In this document: positions 32,245-44,848 of the stretch, piece by piece
How the letters are laid out: every line of letters begins with the position of its first letter
Numbering within the stretch: position 1 is the first letter of the stretch
The notes under the pieces: generated by a model
What the model saw: the letters and a program-made list of their open reading frames with translations, nothing else
Told to the model about the DNA's origin: nothing
Database searches by the model: none
Position numbers and translations under genes: made by a program
Source: Pohlia nutans
Taxonomy: Eukaryota > Streptophyta > Bryopsida > Bryales > Mniaceae
Length of the DNA stretch: 64,000 bases
Direction: 5' to 3'
NCBI GenBank assembly: GCA_022496805.1
Contig: CM040088.1
Location: forward strand, 12,927,001 to 12,991,000

Positions 32245-34836
32245 ATGGCTCCTAGTAAGCAGCTGTTTCATTTATATTCTCTGTTTCATGGCCATGGAGA
32301 TCGAGCTCTGTTTCGGCCTGGCTGTATGTCTCTATCTGTCGTTTGATTGCTGCACTCCGATGGCGTTGTTAGATTCCGTAGGGGAATTGGATTCCTAATG
32401 GTCTTGGCTGTGTCGATCGGTGCAGGAGTTCTTTTCCTGTGCGCAATTCTTGTGCTGTTGGTGGTGGCAGATGGGCGGAGTACGCCCTTGCCGAGCGCTA
32501 CGCAGGCTAATTTTAAGAAGCCCATCCAGACACAACGCCCTTTTAATATTGCACACCGCGGTGCCAACGGCGAGATTCCCGAGGAAACGTTTGCTGCGTA
32601 CCAAGTAAATTCAGTAACCCTGGTCCTGGAAACGTAAAAGTACTTGGAGTTGATTCTTGTGTTCTTGATCATGAATTCATGGGATTCATTTAATTTCTGG
32701 TGATATAATGCAGAGAGCAATTGAAGTTGGGGCCGATTTCATCGAGACTGATATTTTGGCCACCAAAGATGGTAAGCTGATCTGCTTCCATGACGTAACC
32801 CTAGACCCCACCACCGACGTTGCCAATCTCACGCACTTTGCTGATCGCAAGCGCACTTATTCAGTGCAAGACGTGAACGTCACCGGCTTCTTCACAGGTT
32901 CTCATCTCCTGCCCTGGTCAGCTGTATTATTAACCCCTAAAGGACCAAGAGCCCCGAATTGGGCCTCATGTTCTTTGTTTGAGTACGTTCTATGTGGACA
33001 TTCTTTTGTTCAAATTTGTTTGTTTTTTGACCAAAATAAGCACTGTTCTTCACTGATTCTAGCGATATAAAATTCAGTCTCATGTGAACTGGATTGTTTA
33101 CAATACGATCAATTGAATTTGACATTTTAAAACCATGAATCCTTGGTCCTTTAGGGGTTGAGCTTGGAGGGTAATGACGCTGAGTTTTTGTTTATAATTT
33201 TCTTTAAAATTGTATGTGGCAGTGGACTTTACCTGGGAGGAGATTCAAACCCTGAGAATCAGCCAACGCTTCCCCGACCGAGACCCCTCGTACAATGGCA
33301 TGTGCTGCTTTCTTTTTTGCTTCTCATGTGTCATAGTTGATTTCTTGCCTTGACAGTGAGAGCATTTATTTGATCTGCTCACGTTGTTTCGTGGCCTGAT
33401 TTCGATGCTTGGATTGCTCATGCTGTGCAGGGAAATTCGGAATCATCACCTTCGACGAGTACATTCAAATTGCGCTGACGGCGGACCGCGTGGTTGGAAT
33501 TTACCCGGAATGCAAGAACCCTGTGTTCATAAATCAGCACGTAAGCCTCGATTTCCCTTAGTTTCACAAAATCCAGCTTGAGCTCGCATTAATTAAGAAT
33601 TCATTGAATCGAAAAAGTAACTCACCGACATAAGTTGATACAATTATTCGGCATGCAGGTCAAGTGGCCAGGAGGCAAAACCGTGGAGAATTTGTTCACG
33701 GAGACTCTGCTGAAGCACGGGTACCACGGCAAGTACTTGTCCAAGGCATGGATGAAGCAGCCTGTGTTGATTCAATCCTTTGCACCCACAGCTCTGGTGA
33801 AAATTTCCAAGCTCATCGACTCTCCCCTCATCTTCCTCATCGACGATGTCACCATCCCCACTCAAGACACTAACCAGGTGAGTCATCTCGTCTCTGTCAT
33901 CATCCACAAACAACAACACTAACTTCCTCAGGAAATTGGCAACTCTTCCAGGTCTACTTTTTAGAGCTCTGTGCACTTGATTTTCGAAGCTCATGCTTAC
34001 AACTATTCTGTCATGGTACAGTCCAATGAATTTTTTGGTTGCTAATTTTAGCCAAATTGCTATAAAATTTGGGCTGGCTAATTGATACAAAGGGGGAAAA
34101 AATAGCCAGATTTCCTACATGGAGTCAAGATGTGTAGCCTCTTTAAACCTCGGTACCCAGGTATTGCCTAAGTAGCACCTAGGTAGCACATGTGTATTAC
34201 CCTGATATTACCTAGATATTAATATGAAAAGAGCATCCAAGGAGCTCTTCAAGCCATGGAAAAGTAGCAAAAATGCTAAACTGTCTCCTGACCAAAAAAA
34301 CATCACTGGTACAGTCATTTGCAGAGATTACATCTGACAAGTATTTCAAGTACCTCAAGACGTTCGGAGTTATAGGCTTGGGCCCGTGGAAAGACAACAT
34401 CGCTGTGCCGGACGCCCAGAACTACTTTCAAGCTCCGACTGATCTTGTTGCCAGAGCGCATGCCCATGGTCTGCAGGTACGTACGTCTGGTCGAATGCAT
34501 CATTCACGGTCTGTCAGTGCATTCATTGTTACACAGAATTAATGCTTTGAAGGAATGAATCAATTTACACTTGCAAGCATGTTTTAAAAAATGCAGGTGC
34601 ACCCGTACACGTACCGGAACGAAAACTCGTATTTGAAGTTCAACTATCACTTGGATCCATACGAAGAGTACGACTACTGGACCAACGTGATCGGCGTGGA
34701 TGGTTTCTTCACCGACTTCACGCGAACTCTGCACATGTACCAGGAGTGGACCAGCCCTTTGAACATCACCAAGGCTCAATCGGCTGCCGAGCTCATCTCC
34801 CAAATTTCTGGTCTCGTCGACAGCTTCAACAAGTGA
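32245..34836 (+). CDS. Glycerophosphodiester phosphodiesterase, secreted type
   Basis: Hydrolyses glycerophosphodiesters to glycerol-3-phosphate and the free alcohol. Eight exons: 32245-32254, 32426-32604, 32714-32897, 33223-33297, 33431-33540, 33659-33877, 34315-34476, 34597-34836; 1179 nt, 392 aa. The first two exons build a signal peptide (MAPRVLFLCAILVLLVVADG), so the product is likely secreted or vacuolar. Catalytic signatures: NIAHRGANGEIPEET (His-Arg), FIETDILATKDG (Glu/Asp metal ligands), LICFHDVTLD (second His). Later family blocks include GIGP-like IGLGPWKDNI, LVARAHAHGLQVHPYTYRNE and YDYWTNVIGVDGFFTDFT. Length matches plant GDPD5/6-type proteins. Intron 4 appears to use a GC donor. 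Intron 3 carries a TTAA MITE. Confidence 0.94.
32930..33161. mobile_element. TTAA MITE in GDPD intron 3
   Basis: Left edge TTAACCCCTAAAGGACCAAG and right edge CTTGGTCCTTTAGGGGTTGA are inverted copies; the right TTAA is changed to TTGA. The interior matches copies at 37553, 40250 and 41444. It lies wholly within intron 3, leaving splice sites intact. Confidence 0.8.
34134..34222. repeat. Short diverged repeat in GDPD intron 6
   Basis: Several imperfect repeats of ACCTAGGTA/ACCCAGGTA/ACCTAGATA type. Simple minisatellite-like DNA. Confidence 0.55.
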
Positions 34837-35239
34837 ATCACATCGTCCTTAGCTTCCCTTGATTGATCGATCGATCGATCATTGAGATTGAGTCCCGGGT
34901 ATTGAGTTTGAGATTGATCGATCATTGATAGAGGATTAATCTGAGGTGCAGGATGCGTACGACTTCTAAGACTCTTTGTCGGTGGAAAACTTGAATGTGT
35001 CTGAATCCTCCACGATGATCCTCCACTCTTCAATTGTACATTCATCACAGATTTTTTTCAATACACTTGATTTCCGTGCGATTTTTTCAATACACTTGAA
35101 ACCATGGTTACTTTCCTCGTGATGCTCATTCATACCCTTCTTGAGCAGCTGCCTCTTTTTTGAGCAGCATCAAAGTCCTTGGAAAAAGAAGACAGGCCAC
35201 TCACTAAGCACCATGAATGCTCTCTACAATGAATGCTCT

Positions 35240-36330
35240 CTTCAAAGTGACTGTCGAGTTTTTATTTTTGATGTCCATCTAAGGTGAAAACATGCAATTA
35301 TGTCCCTATACCTGTTCCTGGTATTATAGAGATTTTTGAGCCCCGACTCTAAATCCCCGGACGTTAATGCAAGCACTGTTCAGCCATGGGGCCCATTTTC
35401 TGAAATTTCCATTTTGGGCCCTCTAGGGTCTTTTTTTGGAATTTTTTTTTTGCAAATTTGGGGCCTATGGTCCAAATTTGGACTAGGGGGACACCCTTGG
35501 GAATTTTAAACCCTTGGAAGAGGGGGTTATTTTTTAAGGTGTGCCCCTACACGTTCAAAATAGGGGGCAAAGGCCTTATTCGTTAAATTGAGACAAAATG
35601 GTCATTTTGAGACTTCAACCCTAAAACAATTATAGTCATGTATCGTCGAATCGACGATAAGATGAGACTGTAACCTTTGGGCAATCAAAGGTTTTTATAT
35701 ATATTAATATATTAAAATCTCAAATTACCGAATAGTCGCAAACCTCAACTGTTATAATGGTTTATCCTCGAGTCGACGATAAAAATGAGACTGCGAAAAG
35801 TCTCAATATAACGAATATGGCCTTGGCAGTTTTTGTCCTCTTGCATTAACGTCCGGGGGATTTAGAGTCTTTTGACTTTTGAGTCTCCTTTTTTTTGGAT
35901 GTCCATGTAAAGTGAAAGCATGCAGTTATGTCCTTATACCTGTTCCTGGTATTATAAATACTTTGATGGGTGATGGCATGATACAGGTACCTCCTCCAAA
36001 AATAGTGTGATTTTCGAGAAATATCTTTTTGGTAAGAAAAAGACATTGGAAATTACAAAAATTAGAGGATGTTATAGACACCATGGCTGCAACTATATAC
36101 ATGGTGACATTAAAGATGGAATTTCTAACACACATAAAATGAGTTAGACATAAGTCATACTATGTGAGATGCGTAAAAGTGGTACCCATATCAGGCCATT
36201 CCCTTCATTCTCCTTTTATTTGGTGTCCATCTAAGGTGAATTGACATGCAATTTTGTCCTTATACCTATTCATATTTTATAGACTTTTGAGTCTTCTTTT
36301 TTTGGTGTCCATCTAAGGCTACAATTTTGT
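35240..36330. repeat. Diverged repeats of a GATGTCCATCTAAGGTGAAA unit
   Basis: Three or four copies (about 35270, 35895, 36220 and 36300) share GATGTCCATSTAARGTGAAA and TATACCTGTTCCTGGTATTA. The TIR element 35345-35869 lies between the first and second. Confidence 0.65.
35345..35869. mobile_element. 525 bp TIR element
   Basis: Left end GACTCTAAATCCCCGGACGT continues TAATGCAAG; the right end is its inverted copy (TIR about 28 bp, one indel). The interior has the small palindrome ATCGTCGAATCGACGAT and the related CCTCGAGTCGACGATAAAAA. No coding potential; target duplication unclear. Confidence 0.8.
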
Positions 36331-36463
36331 CCCTGTAATCAATTGGATAAGCCATGTAATTGCTATGAATTTTCAAAGTGGAAGTTTGCTAAACCACTTG
36401 AATTGTGTTCAGTAGACTTTTTCAAAAACCAATCCCTACAAAACTCAATTCAATGAATGAGAG

Positions 36464-37062
36464 TTAACCCCTTAAGGACCGTAAGGCCCCCACGCGGCTT
36501 CTAGAACTAGAAAGTGAGGAAATTCGGGTTCTTGGGCTTTGAATTGTAGGATGAGCAACAAAGAGACCCTGGCTCTTTTCGAGAGCCAAATCTGTAGGTA
36601 CTTCTTGATCGGAAATTCATCAAGTGAGCGATTTTTGGTGATTTTTTTGAGTTGCACGGTGGGTATCTAGGCATCACTTCAGACCCTCATATCTTCCTCC
36701 TCACACCTCCAAATTACTTGAAATTTTTTTCTCATGTTTAAAATGATGATTTCTACTCACGGTAAAAATTTCAGAATTTTTGGACTACTTTTGAACAATC
36801 CGATTTCAGCATGTGTACAAAATACCCCAAACAAGTTCCATCAATCTTCTCAACGGTGGCATTTTCTCAAAAATTGTGCGATTTTGTTGATCTTTTTTTC
36901 ATAAAATAGCTACGTAAGTCTTCTTTAGTTTCAACGGTGCCGATCGTCAAAATTACCTCACACCAATGAGGAATTGAGCTTGCTACAAGAGCTAGTCAAG
37001 AAAACAAGAGCTAAGTTCAACACCCCCCCCCCCCCCCCCCCCCCCGGTCCTTTAGGGGTTAA
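36464..37062. mobile_element. TTAA MITE with poly-C tract
   Basis: Left edge TTAACCCCTTAAGGACCG, right edge CGGTCCTTTAGGGGTTAA, with TTAA at both ends; 599 bp. An uninterrupted run of 23 C lies at 37023-37045, just inside the right terminus. No coding capacity. Confidence 0.8.
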
Positions 37063-37552
37063 GAAAGGGAAGGGTTCCAAAAGCACTTTGTAGAACAGTT
37101 TCAAAGCAAGTCAACAATGCAGGGATGGAATTGAGTGTTTCTACCTTACTTATTCATATATTCGGTAGACTTGCTCTAAAACCATTCTACACAATGCTTT
37201 TAAACCGTCCAAAACTTAATCGTTATTGATTGAGTTTGGATTATGTAGAATTTGGTTTTCTCACAAGTCTATGGAACGGTTTGAATGATCTAGGCAACTC
37301 CCACTTTGAAAATTTGTAGCAATTACGTAGTTTATACAAAAATTCTATACATAGTTTTTAATCACCAATTTCAATTGCTGAAACCACAAAAACATTCTAC
37401 CTTGAGAAAAGTGCATCCAACTATGTTGAACTACTTATTTTGAAGCTTTCAAGTTTTTCCACTTTAGAATAGAGAAGAGTGAGTTCTCCCAACTGCTCAA
37501 GAATATTATGCTAGAGACAATCCTAGAATGTTATGGTTTTCCTTCTATACAA

Positions 37553-37805
37553 TTAACCCTAGAGGACCAAAGATTCATGGTTTCAAAATGACAAATACAA
37601 TTGATTGTATTTTGAAAAATATAATTTAAATGGGACCAAATTGATATATCATCGAAAACATTGAAAAACATTGCATGTATTGGTTAAAAAGTAAATAAAT
37701 TTGAACAAAAGGAATTCCACATATGCCCTACTCAAAAATGACATGACCCCCCTACTTTAAAAGACATGACCCTCTTATTCAAACTTGTTAGTCCATTGGG
37801 GTTAA
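37553..37805. mobile_element. TTAA MITE, same family as the GDPD-intron copy
   Basis: Left edge TTAACCCTAGAGGACCAAAG, right edge TTGGGGTTAA (degenerate). The interior shares GATTCATGGTTTCAAAATGA, ATATATCATCGAAAACATTG and ACATTGCATGTATTGGTTAA with other copies. Confidence 0.7.
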
Positions 37806-38745
37806 AAGGCTTTGTACATGCACATATTGTTGAACAAAATCACATAGAATGATAAGAGAAGATCATAAGGTTTTTTAGCCCTTGTAACTTTTACCTAGGA
37901 ATAAGAATTGTTGTACAAGAATCGCTGTAGCGGATCTAGAATATTGGACATACCACATAATTCTTTAGCTGAAGAATGATGGTGGAGAGTTGGAAGGGGC
38001 AATAGCCTCGCCTCAAGAATCACATGTTTTGAATTTTATTTTTCATGCAGCAAGAGCAAAAGGGTGAACCATTGCAAGGGCTAAAGAACCTTATGATATC
38101 AACAACTAAGTTAGACACACCTTATTCCAACCCGTACCCAATTCCACTCTATAAACTACCCCATTTACACCCTTCTTATCTTTTGTCATCACAATGAGGA
38201 TGAAATGTAAGCTATGGATATGGGTGGCAATTAAGTCATTTTCAAACTCAAGAGATGTTAATACATTTGTTTAGTTGTGGTTGAGCAATTCATACATTAT
38301 TACATGAGATTGACAATTTAAATTGAATTTTGCATTTATGAGAGAAGTGCTTCAAGGGAGTCGGTTTTAGGATATATTTTGGGTGGTTCAAATATACTCA
38401 TACATGGCCCATAGGGCACACAGTGTTTGATTATGGATTTCTTTTGGGATGCTCAAGGCCTCTTTGTATTTTCATAGCATACCACTTTGAAAATTCATAG
38501 AAATTACAATTTTTGTCGGAAAAATATGATTTCACTTGGGTTTGTCTCCTCTCAGATTTACCAATGCATGGTAATAGGGACTTCTACCTTAATACCAAAA
38601 TGCGGCAACGCAAGCTTGAACATCAAAGGACTGCTTATGATGTGCCCCACGTAAACAAAAGACACTCATTTTGCGCCTAAATTTTCCATTACATGCACCA
38701 TCTGGTTCTAGAATCTTTGTGCTGAATCTGATAGAATCGCGTCGT
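37806..38745. other. Region downstream of the TatD gene
   Basis: AT-rich, no gene recognised. The part adjoining 38746 is likely the TatD 3' UTR. Confidence 0.45.
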
Positions 38746-41700
38746 TCAATTGTTTCCAGACAGAACAGCATCTGCCATTGTGTCAATATCATGAGGGAAA
38801 AAGATCCTGCAGACAAATAAGTGAAACACTTGATTAGAAGATTTCACGCCCCACACATCATTTGAATTCATCACAGGAAAAGCCAGTTTTCATGTTCAAT
38901 TATAAAAACATCTTTAGAATAGCAAGACTATTAACCCATAGTATGCTGATAGTGGCCTTCTGCTCCAATCAAAGTATAACTGTTAATCCACAGCGTATAT
39001 GAATTTCACCTGCTAATAATTAAAGCAATTCGTCAATTGAGAGTAGAAAAGAAAAACTGAAGTTCACAGACCAGTGGGACAAACAATCACCTGCACGTGT
39101 TTTCATAGACAGTTCTTGCAAAGCCACCAACGTCTTGCTCTTGTCGATATGCTGCTATTACTTCCAGTACTTGCCTGCAGAATGTTCAACAGCTTCCTGT
39201 TAACTAAAATTTCACAAGGTGTAGATTTATTTGTACAAATGAATGTCCACACTCTACGCAGAGCTATGTATGGTAAACATGTAAGAATTGAACGGTGTTT
39301 GTGGCATCCCTTGCGTGAGACTCATACAATTATATGTGCTGGCCTAATATGATGTGTCAAGCACAGGGATTGGAAAAGCACCTGATTTGGCAGGGCTCAT
39401 TTCGACCTTTAACAAGAGACTGGATGTCATGTTTCTCTTTTTTCTTCGAAGGCCAAGTGGTTTTGACATGTTTGATTCCAGCATGCGTGTTCTTGATGTC
39501 ACAATAAGGAGAATCAGTTTCAATCATCATCCTATGTACCGGAATCCCAGCCATCACTTCTAAGTTTTCTGCAGTCTTCAATGAGCAGCCATTTATACCT
39601 GAGTGTAGGAATTGAAGAGAAACAGCATATGATTATCAGTGTTTTCAGATCATCCTGGCAAATTGAGCACAATTTTCAATTCAGAAACACCTCAACAGGT
39701 TTCAAAGTCTGACGGGAATTTACCTATATAAAGGTTAGGAATAGCCAGTAATTGATCTCTTTCTTCACTGGTTCCGGTAAAAGAATGCACTACCCCTGCA
39801 GTAAACCTGAGCAAGCAGAGAAATTGGTTAGAGCTGTTTCTAAAGATTCTTTCCATAGGACAAAGAGCATGTAACCGCACATCAAACTGTGAACAGCTGA
39901 CCTGTGTTGATTGCGTTTGACAATGTCTAGAAAGTCGGAAGCTGCAGCCCTCATGTGAAGGAACAGAGGTACCTTTGTTGCCTCAGCAATCTCGAATTGT
40001 CTTTCGAAATAACTGCAAATTAATGACGATTTTATCACGAAAGCAAACAGTGATAGTACTCCTGCTGATTGACAACGTCTCAAAATCTTCAACAATGTTG
40101 TATTATTGAGCAAGATAACATATTGAATAAGGTAGTACAAGTCTAACGTACCGGCGCTGAGTCTCAGCTGGACAAAATTGAAGGCGATCATAATCCAAGC
40201 CACACTCACCAACTGCTACAACCTGTGATCCACGTAATTGCATCATACTAAAATGAAAAATTCAATTGATCATATTGTGAAAAGTGCAATTCAGATGGGA
40301 CTAACTTTTATATCACCGGAATCAGTAAAGGACATTGTATGTGTTGGTCGAAAAACAAATAAATTTGAACTAATGGAAGTCCACATAGGACTTACTCAAA
40401 AATGCTAAAGAAAAGCATGAGGCCTATAATTCGGGCTTCTTGGTCCTTTACAGGTTAGAACTCTTGCAATGAATTAGCACCTTGCCTCTGGCGATACCAT
40501 CTTTGGTGAGTTGCAGAAGATCCCGCAAATGCTTCTCTGAGTCCCCACTCTCTTCAAATTCCTGCAACATCTCAAAGTCTTCTTGGTATCAAATTTCCTC
40601 CACTACTGACACAGCGTTTTAAACGTCATGAACATCACAACGCAATACCTTGAATTTATCAATTCAACATCAATACTCATGCACTCTCTTACAAGTCAAC
40701 AAACAAGTATGAACTGTATCGTACCATGCATCTAGTAGGGTGCACTCCAACGGTACAGAATAGACGGCCTGCATTTTTCCAAAACTTTGATGTCAAGGGA
40801 ACAGAAATAGATAATAATGAAGTACAACAAAAATCAATAACAACAATAATCCATCAGTACATGACTATTTGACAGATCTCATGCAGATTGCTGAGTAACA
40901 AAAACATGTGAGAAATGCACCATTCAACTCACATGTAATCAACACACATGGACAGAGGGGCATACCGTCTGTGTCAGCCAAGGACAAGGCTTCTTTCGAC
41001 TCCTTCAGAGATCCTCCCGTCACCTAGTAGGAAAACTGCATTCATCAAGATTGTGACCTTTCTAATACATACATACACATCAAGCACAAGCTTCGTATTC
41101 TTTATATTGAACGTAAAGTATACACCCCACATTCACAGAGAGCAAAAACGACTTATTTATGATCAAGAAGTCTATAGAGAATAAAGATAAAGAACAGAAC
41201 AGGCGGGATCTAGAAAGATCCATGATTGAAATAATTATACACTTGTCTAAAGGAAAAAATTGAGGCAAACTTGGCAAGCAATTCATCACATAAATGGTCT
41301 CACAATGATCCGAGTAAGCCCTGCATCCCAAGCTCGTTGCAAGACGTGAACAAGATCTGGGGGATGGCACTGCTTGCCATGGTAGCTCCCGGAAAACATG
41401 CCATCTGATACATGATATAACACCCGAAACATAAAGATATCATTTAACACCTAAATGACCAAGAATTCATGGCTTGAAAATGACTATATTTTTTTGTTCA
41501 TATTTCAGATGGGGGCCAAATTTTATATCACGAGAATCAGTGAAGAACATTGCATGAGTTGGTCAAAAATGAATGAAATTGGACAAAAGAAGGTCCGCAT
41601 ATGACCTTCTTAAAGAACATGAGCCTCATGGCCCTGTAGGAGTTAAGCACAGCATACACAGCGTATCGATGCATTTATAAACAAATTGCATAAGACGAAA

Positions 41701-42263
41701 AAACAGAAATACCAAATAATTACTCGTAAATCAGAGAGCACCTGTAAGATTGGCTCCAATATCTGCGAGGAAACATCATCCCAAAAATCAGGAAACAGTC
41801 AAAACCCTAAACCCAAATTTCATAATGCCATCGATTCTACACATGAAAAATTAACTGCAATGAATTTCAAAGTATTTTCGTCATCAAAAAATTACAGAAA
41901 GTTTTGAAAAACAACCAAAAGATAGGACTCGGGCACAAACTGAACTGCGATTGCTTTGGCAATGACAAGGCTATACGAGTACTTCCTATTACATTAAAAG
42001 CTACATCGCCATTCTGCCACGAACCCCAATTCTTACAGTCATTTTCACAACGACTCACGCCGTTTCGAATCAAACCCACCCTAGCTAATGGTCAAACCTA
42101 ATCGTTCCAGAAAATTCTCCGAGTCTATAAAAATAAATGCGACGAAATTAGTACGCAGAACAAGAAACATAAAAGGAGCTTCTGTCCAGTACAAATTGGT
42201 CGTGACAGCGCCAGATCCGAAATCAGAGAAGAGCGACGTACCGATGAGCTTGAGTGGCGGCAT
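38746..42263 (-). CDS. TatD-family metal-dependent DNase (TATDN1-like)
   Basis: Twelve exons, all phases consistent: 42263-42242, 41762-41742, 41404-41304, 41023-40966, 40768-40725, 40561-40481, 40222-40152, 40012-39902, 39806-39724, 39598-39382, 39174-39091, 38806-38746; 954 nt, 317 aa. TatD enzymes are TIM-barrel hydrolases with 3'-5' exonuclease or AP-endonuclease activity. Motifs: DIGANLTDGMFSG at the N-terminus (eukaryotic TATDN1 lacks the bacterial HxH here), [20 protein letters not shown] (metal-binding Glu), [18 protein letters not shown] (His) and [11 protein letters not shown] (Asp). An insertion rich in Lys after SPYCD ([12 protein letters not shown]) is also seen in TATDN1. No signal or transit peptide, so cytosol or nucleus is likely. 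Two exons are about 21-22 nt, notably small. Two introns hold TTAA-family MITEs. Confidence 0.94.
40245..40458. repeat. Degenerate TTAA-family MITE in TatD intron 6
   Basis: CAATTCAGATGGGACTAAC, TATCACCGGAATCAGTAAAG and the right edge TTGGTCCTTTACAGGTTAGA match copies at 32930 and 41444. Both TTAA edges are eroded, indicating an older insertion. Confidence 0.65.
41444..41646. mobile_element. TTAA MITE in TatD intron 2
   Basis: Left edge TTAACACCTAAATGACCAAG, right edge ATGGCCCTGTAGGAGTTAA, with TTAA at both ends. Interior homologous to the GDPD-intron copy (CAGATGGGGGCCAAATTTTA, ACGAGAATCAGTGAAGAACA). Confidence 0.75.
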
Positions 42264-42504
42264 GGATCCCAATTCACTCCGCTGTCGAGACGATGCAAGA
42301 GTTTGAATCACTGCACTCGCCCACCGCTCCTCGAGTCTGTCTTTCTTCTCGACAGTGGCGAGGGACGAGAGTTTTCATCCATCCATGGATGAAAAAAGTT
42401 CATCCCTCCCAGCCAGTTCTGGGTTTCCATTAGGGCCGGTTCACACCAACTGAAGAGCTTCTCCAATGGTTTCGCTGAACCTGGCTTTTAATTAGAGCCA
42501 ACTT

Positions 42505-42985
42505 TCATGGGTTTGAGAAGTAGGGCATTTTTTATTTCTTTTCATAAAGTGCCAAAGTGGTGATATAAAATGTTATAGTGGTGCTCCATATTTCAACATT
42601 CATTCACATATTGGATAGAAGATATCACATGTCCAAATTTTTGTATTATTTTCATTCACAATCCAGCAATTTCATCCAAGATGTTTTTCTAATTTGAAGT
42701 TTCTAGGCGAAAAACTTCATGGTTTTTGGCCATTTTTTAACTAGATTTTTTTTCTAGTGCAATCCTAGATTAAGTTGAAATGAGGTGAAACATGAACAAA
42801 TTTCATTGGTTAGGAAGAAGTAGCAATGAAGTCGATGGCTTGAGAACCCTCTATACTTCATGACAACTTCTCCACCACGTTTTTCTCAAGACCGCACTTG
42901 AAATGTGCAACTTGGTGTCCCAATTGAAGTCCCTAAAATTTGTCTTTTAGTGAGAAACTTCACCAATGGAAGTTGGACCTTAGCT
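42505..42985. repeat. Dispersed repeat, family 'W' copy
   Basis: CTTTCATGGGTTTGAGAAGT at the left and CTTCACCAATGGAAGTTGGA at the right are inverted ends; the right half matches the element in FolD intron 3. Probably a larger member of the same MITE family. Confidence 0.6.
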
Positions 42986-43104
42986 TGTTCCAAAAGGTAC
43001 ATAGTTTGGGGGCAGCATTCACAGGCAAAGGTCCAACCATTTTCAGAACCGGCTGCATAGACCGCGTTTGTTCGGGTCAAACAAGTACCTAATCCACTTT
43101 GAAG

Positions 43105-43700
43105 TAAAGCCAGACCGTTTTTATTTTATTTTTTTGGCACAAATAAAAAAAACATAAATTACTGCAAATCGGGTACAAATACAACAAGACCCCGTCTAAG
43201 TCCGGCCAGAAGTCAAACAAAAAGGAAAATAAAAGGATAAAAACAGAGAAAAACCAAAAACAGAGAAAAGGCCAAATGTCAAAGCTAATCAAGATCAAAA
43301 CTAGAACACATAAGGTGTCACTTAGGTTGGGAGTTCTTTCACTCTATAAACATCTAATTGTGGCACTACGTCATCTTGAAATTTTCAATAATCTTTTGAG
43401 CTTTGTCCAGCCATACAACTTTAGCATGACCGCACGCGTTTCTCCCATAATCAACCATTCCCAACCAAACGCGGTTTAAGAATTTCCTCGTGTTCCAAGC
43501 ATTATCATTGAAGAGTGCATCGATTCTTTGAAGCCAAATTTGCCACATAATCACTCTCCTAATCAAAAGCCAAAGGCGACTAACATTCTTATATCTCTTG
43601 GAGATACGATAGGCAAAAATCCCGTGCTTCCGAGTGCAATAGAGTCTTGTGTTTCTGTCTATCACACTTTTGTTCTAGTTTTGGCTAGGAGTGTGAGGAG
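43105..43700 (-). pseudogene. 3' remnant of a LINE (ORF2 C-terminus)
   Basis: The minus strand is open from 43665 to 43366 and reads RLWLLIRRVIMWQIWLQRID then ALFNDNAWNTRKFLNRVW, like the region following the zinc-finger (zf-RVT) part of plant non-LTR ORF2 proteins, where W..IW..RN..F is typical. No RT motifs remain. Downstream on the same strand the sequence becomes T- then A-rich near 43150-43105 (AAAAAAATAAAATAAAAA), a plausible tail. A dead, 5'-truncated copy, different from the LINE family at 52-54.6 kb. Confidence 0.55.
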
Positions 43701-43799
43701 TATCAAAGGGCACCTGGACGGTCACGGACTCATTGTTATTTCTTGCTTTGATATGACCATCTTCACTAATACTTGGATCCACCCGATGACACACTAAAT

Positions 43800-44534
43800 G
43801 ACATATAATTCAGAATTTGTACATGATTGATATTGAATTCTATCCCAAAAAAAAACTAAATGGGGACATAGATGGACTAGATAAGAACAAGCATACTTAA
43901 TGGTATGACTGAGAAGAACCATGGCCTTCAATTTTGACCTATATTGCCTTTTGACCCTAAATGGCGTTGTATTTGTTGAATCTTATTTGACCTATATTGT
44001 TTTTGAATGGCATTCTAATTAAATGATTTGATAAAGATAGTTTTCAAATATAATTGTGAATGATGTGCCTTTTAATAAACTACAAAAACAATCACTATAT
44101 ATATATATATATATGAAATAAAAACAACATACTTAAAAAAAACTATGTGATTTTTACCTCTATTGTTGATATTTAGTAGAAACACTTTAAAATCAATGTA
44201 TTAAAAATATAAGTATAATCAGTCAAACTTCTATACAGTTAATCATAGATGAGGGTATCTACCTCTAAATGCCTATTTGACAATGAAGCCCAATACTAAA
44301 TTCAAATAATTGTATCATTTATAAAGCTTCAAAGAAGGATGTATAATGTGGTTTGTAAAAAAAACTTGATATGTGTTACTGAATTATGATGTTTATATAG
44401 AATATGTATCTATATATATAACATATGTATGGTACAAGTAAATCATATATATATGTATTTTTATTTATTGAGATTTTAAAACTTGAAAAAATTTGTTGTT
44501 ATAAGAAAAGAACTTAGAAATTACTTGACATCTC

Positions 44535-44575
<41 letters not shown>

Positions 44576-44848
44576 GTGTCTTTTAAAGTTTTGAAGCGAC
44601 ATAGGTAACCAAAAAAAAACTTAAGGCAACATGAATAGACGCTAATATGGTTTCACACTCACATCAATAGTTACCTCTAAATTTTATACAAGACTGTTCT
44701 TTCTTATTCAACTTGCCATTATTTTCTCAAATATTCACAAATTATAATAAAAATAGAAATTATTGTTGCTTTGTATAAATCTTAAATAGTAATCTTATAG
44801 GTGCAATTTTTAATTATTATTTTTTCCTTTATTAAATTAGGTATCAAT
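43800..44848. other. AT-rich region upstream of the GST gene
   Basis: Contains (AT)n tracts at about 44096-44115 and 44541-44568. Immediately before the GST start, TTATTAAATTAG looks like an acceptor, so a 5' UTR intron is possible. Confidence 0.45.

Noticed and set aside
34504..35048. Minus frames opposite the last GDPD exon
   Set aside because: Antisense shadows of the GDPD coding exon and its 3' flank.
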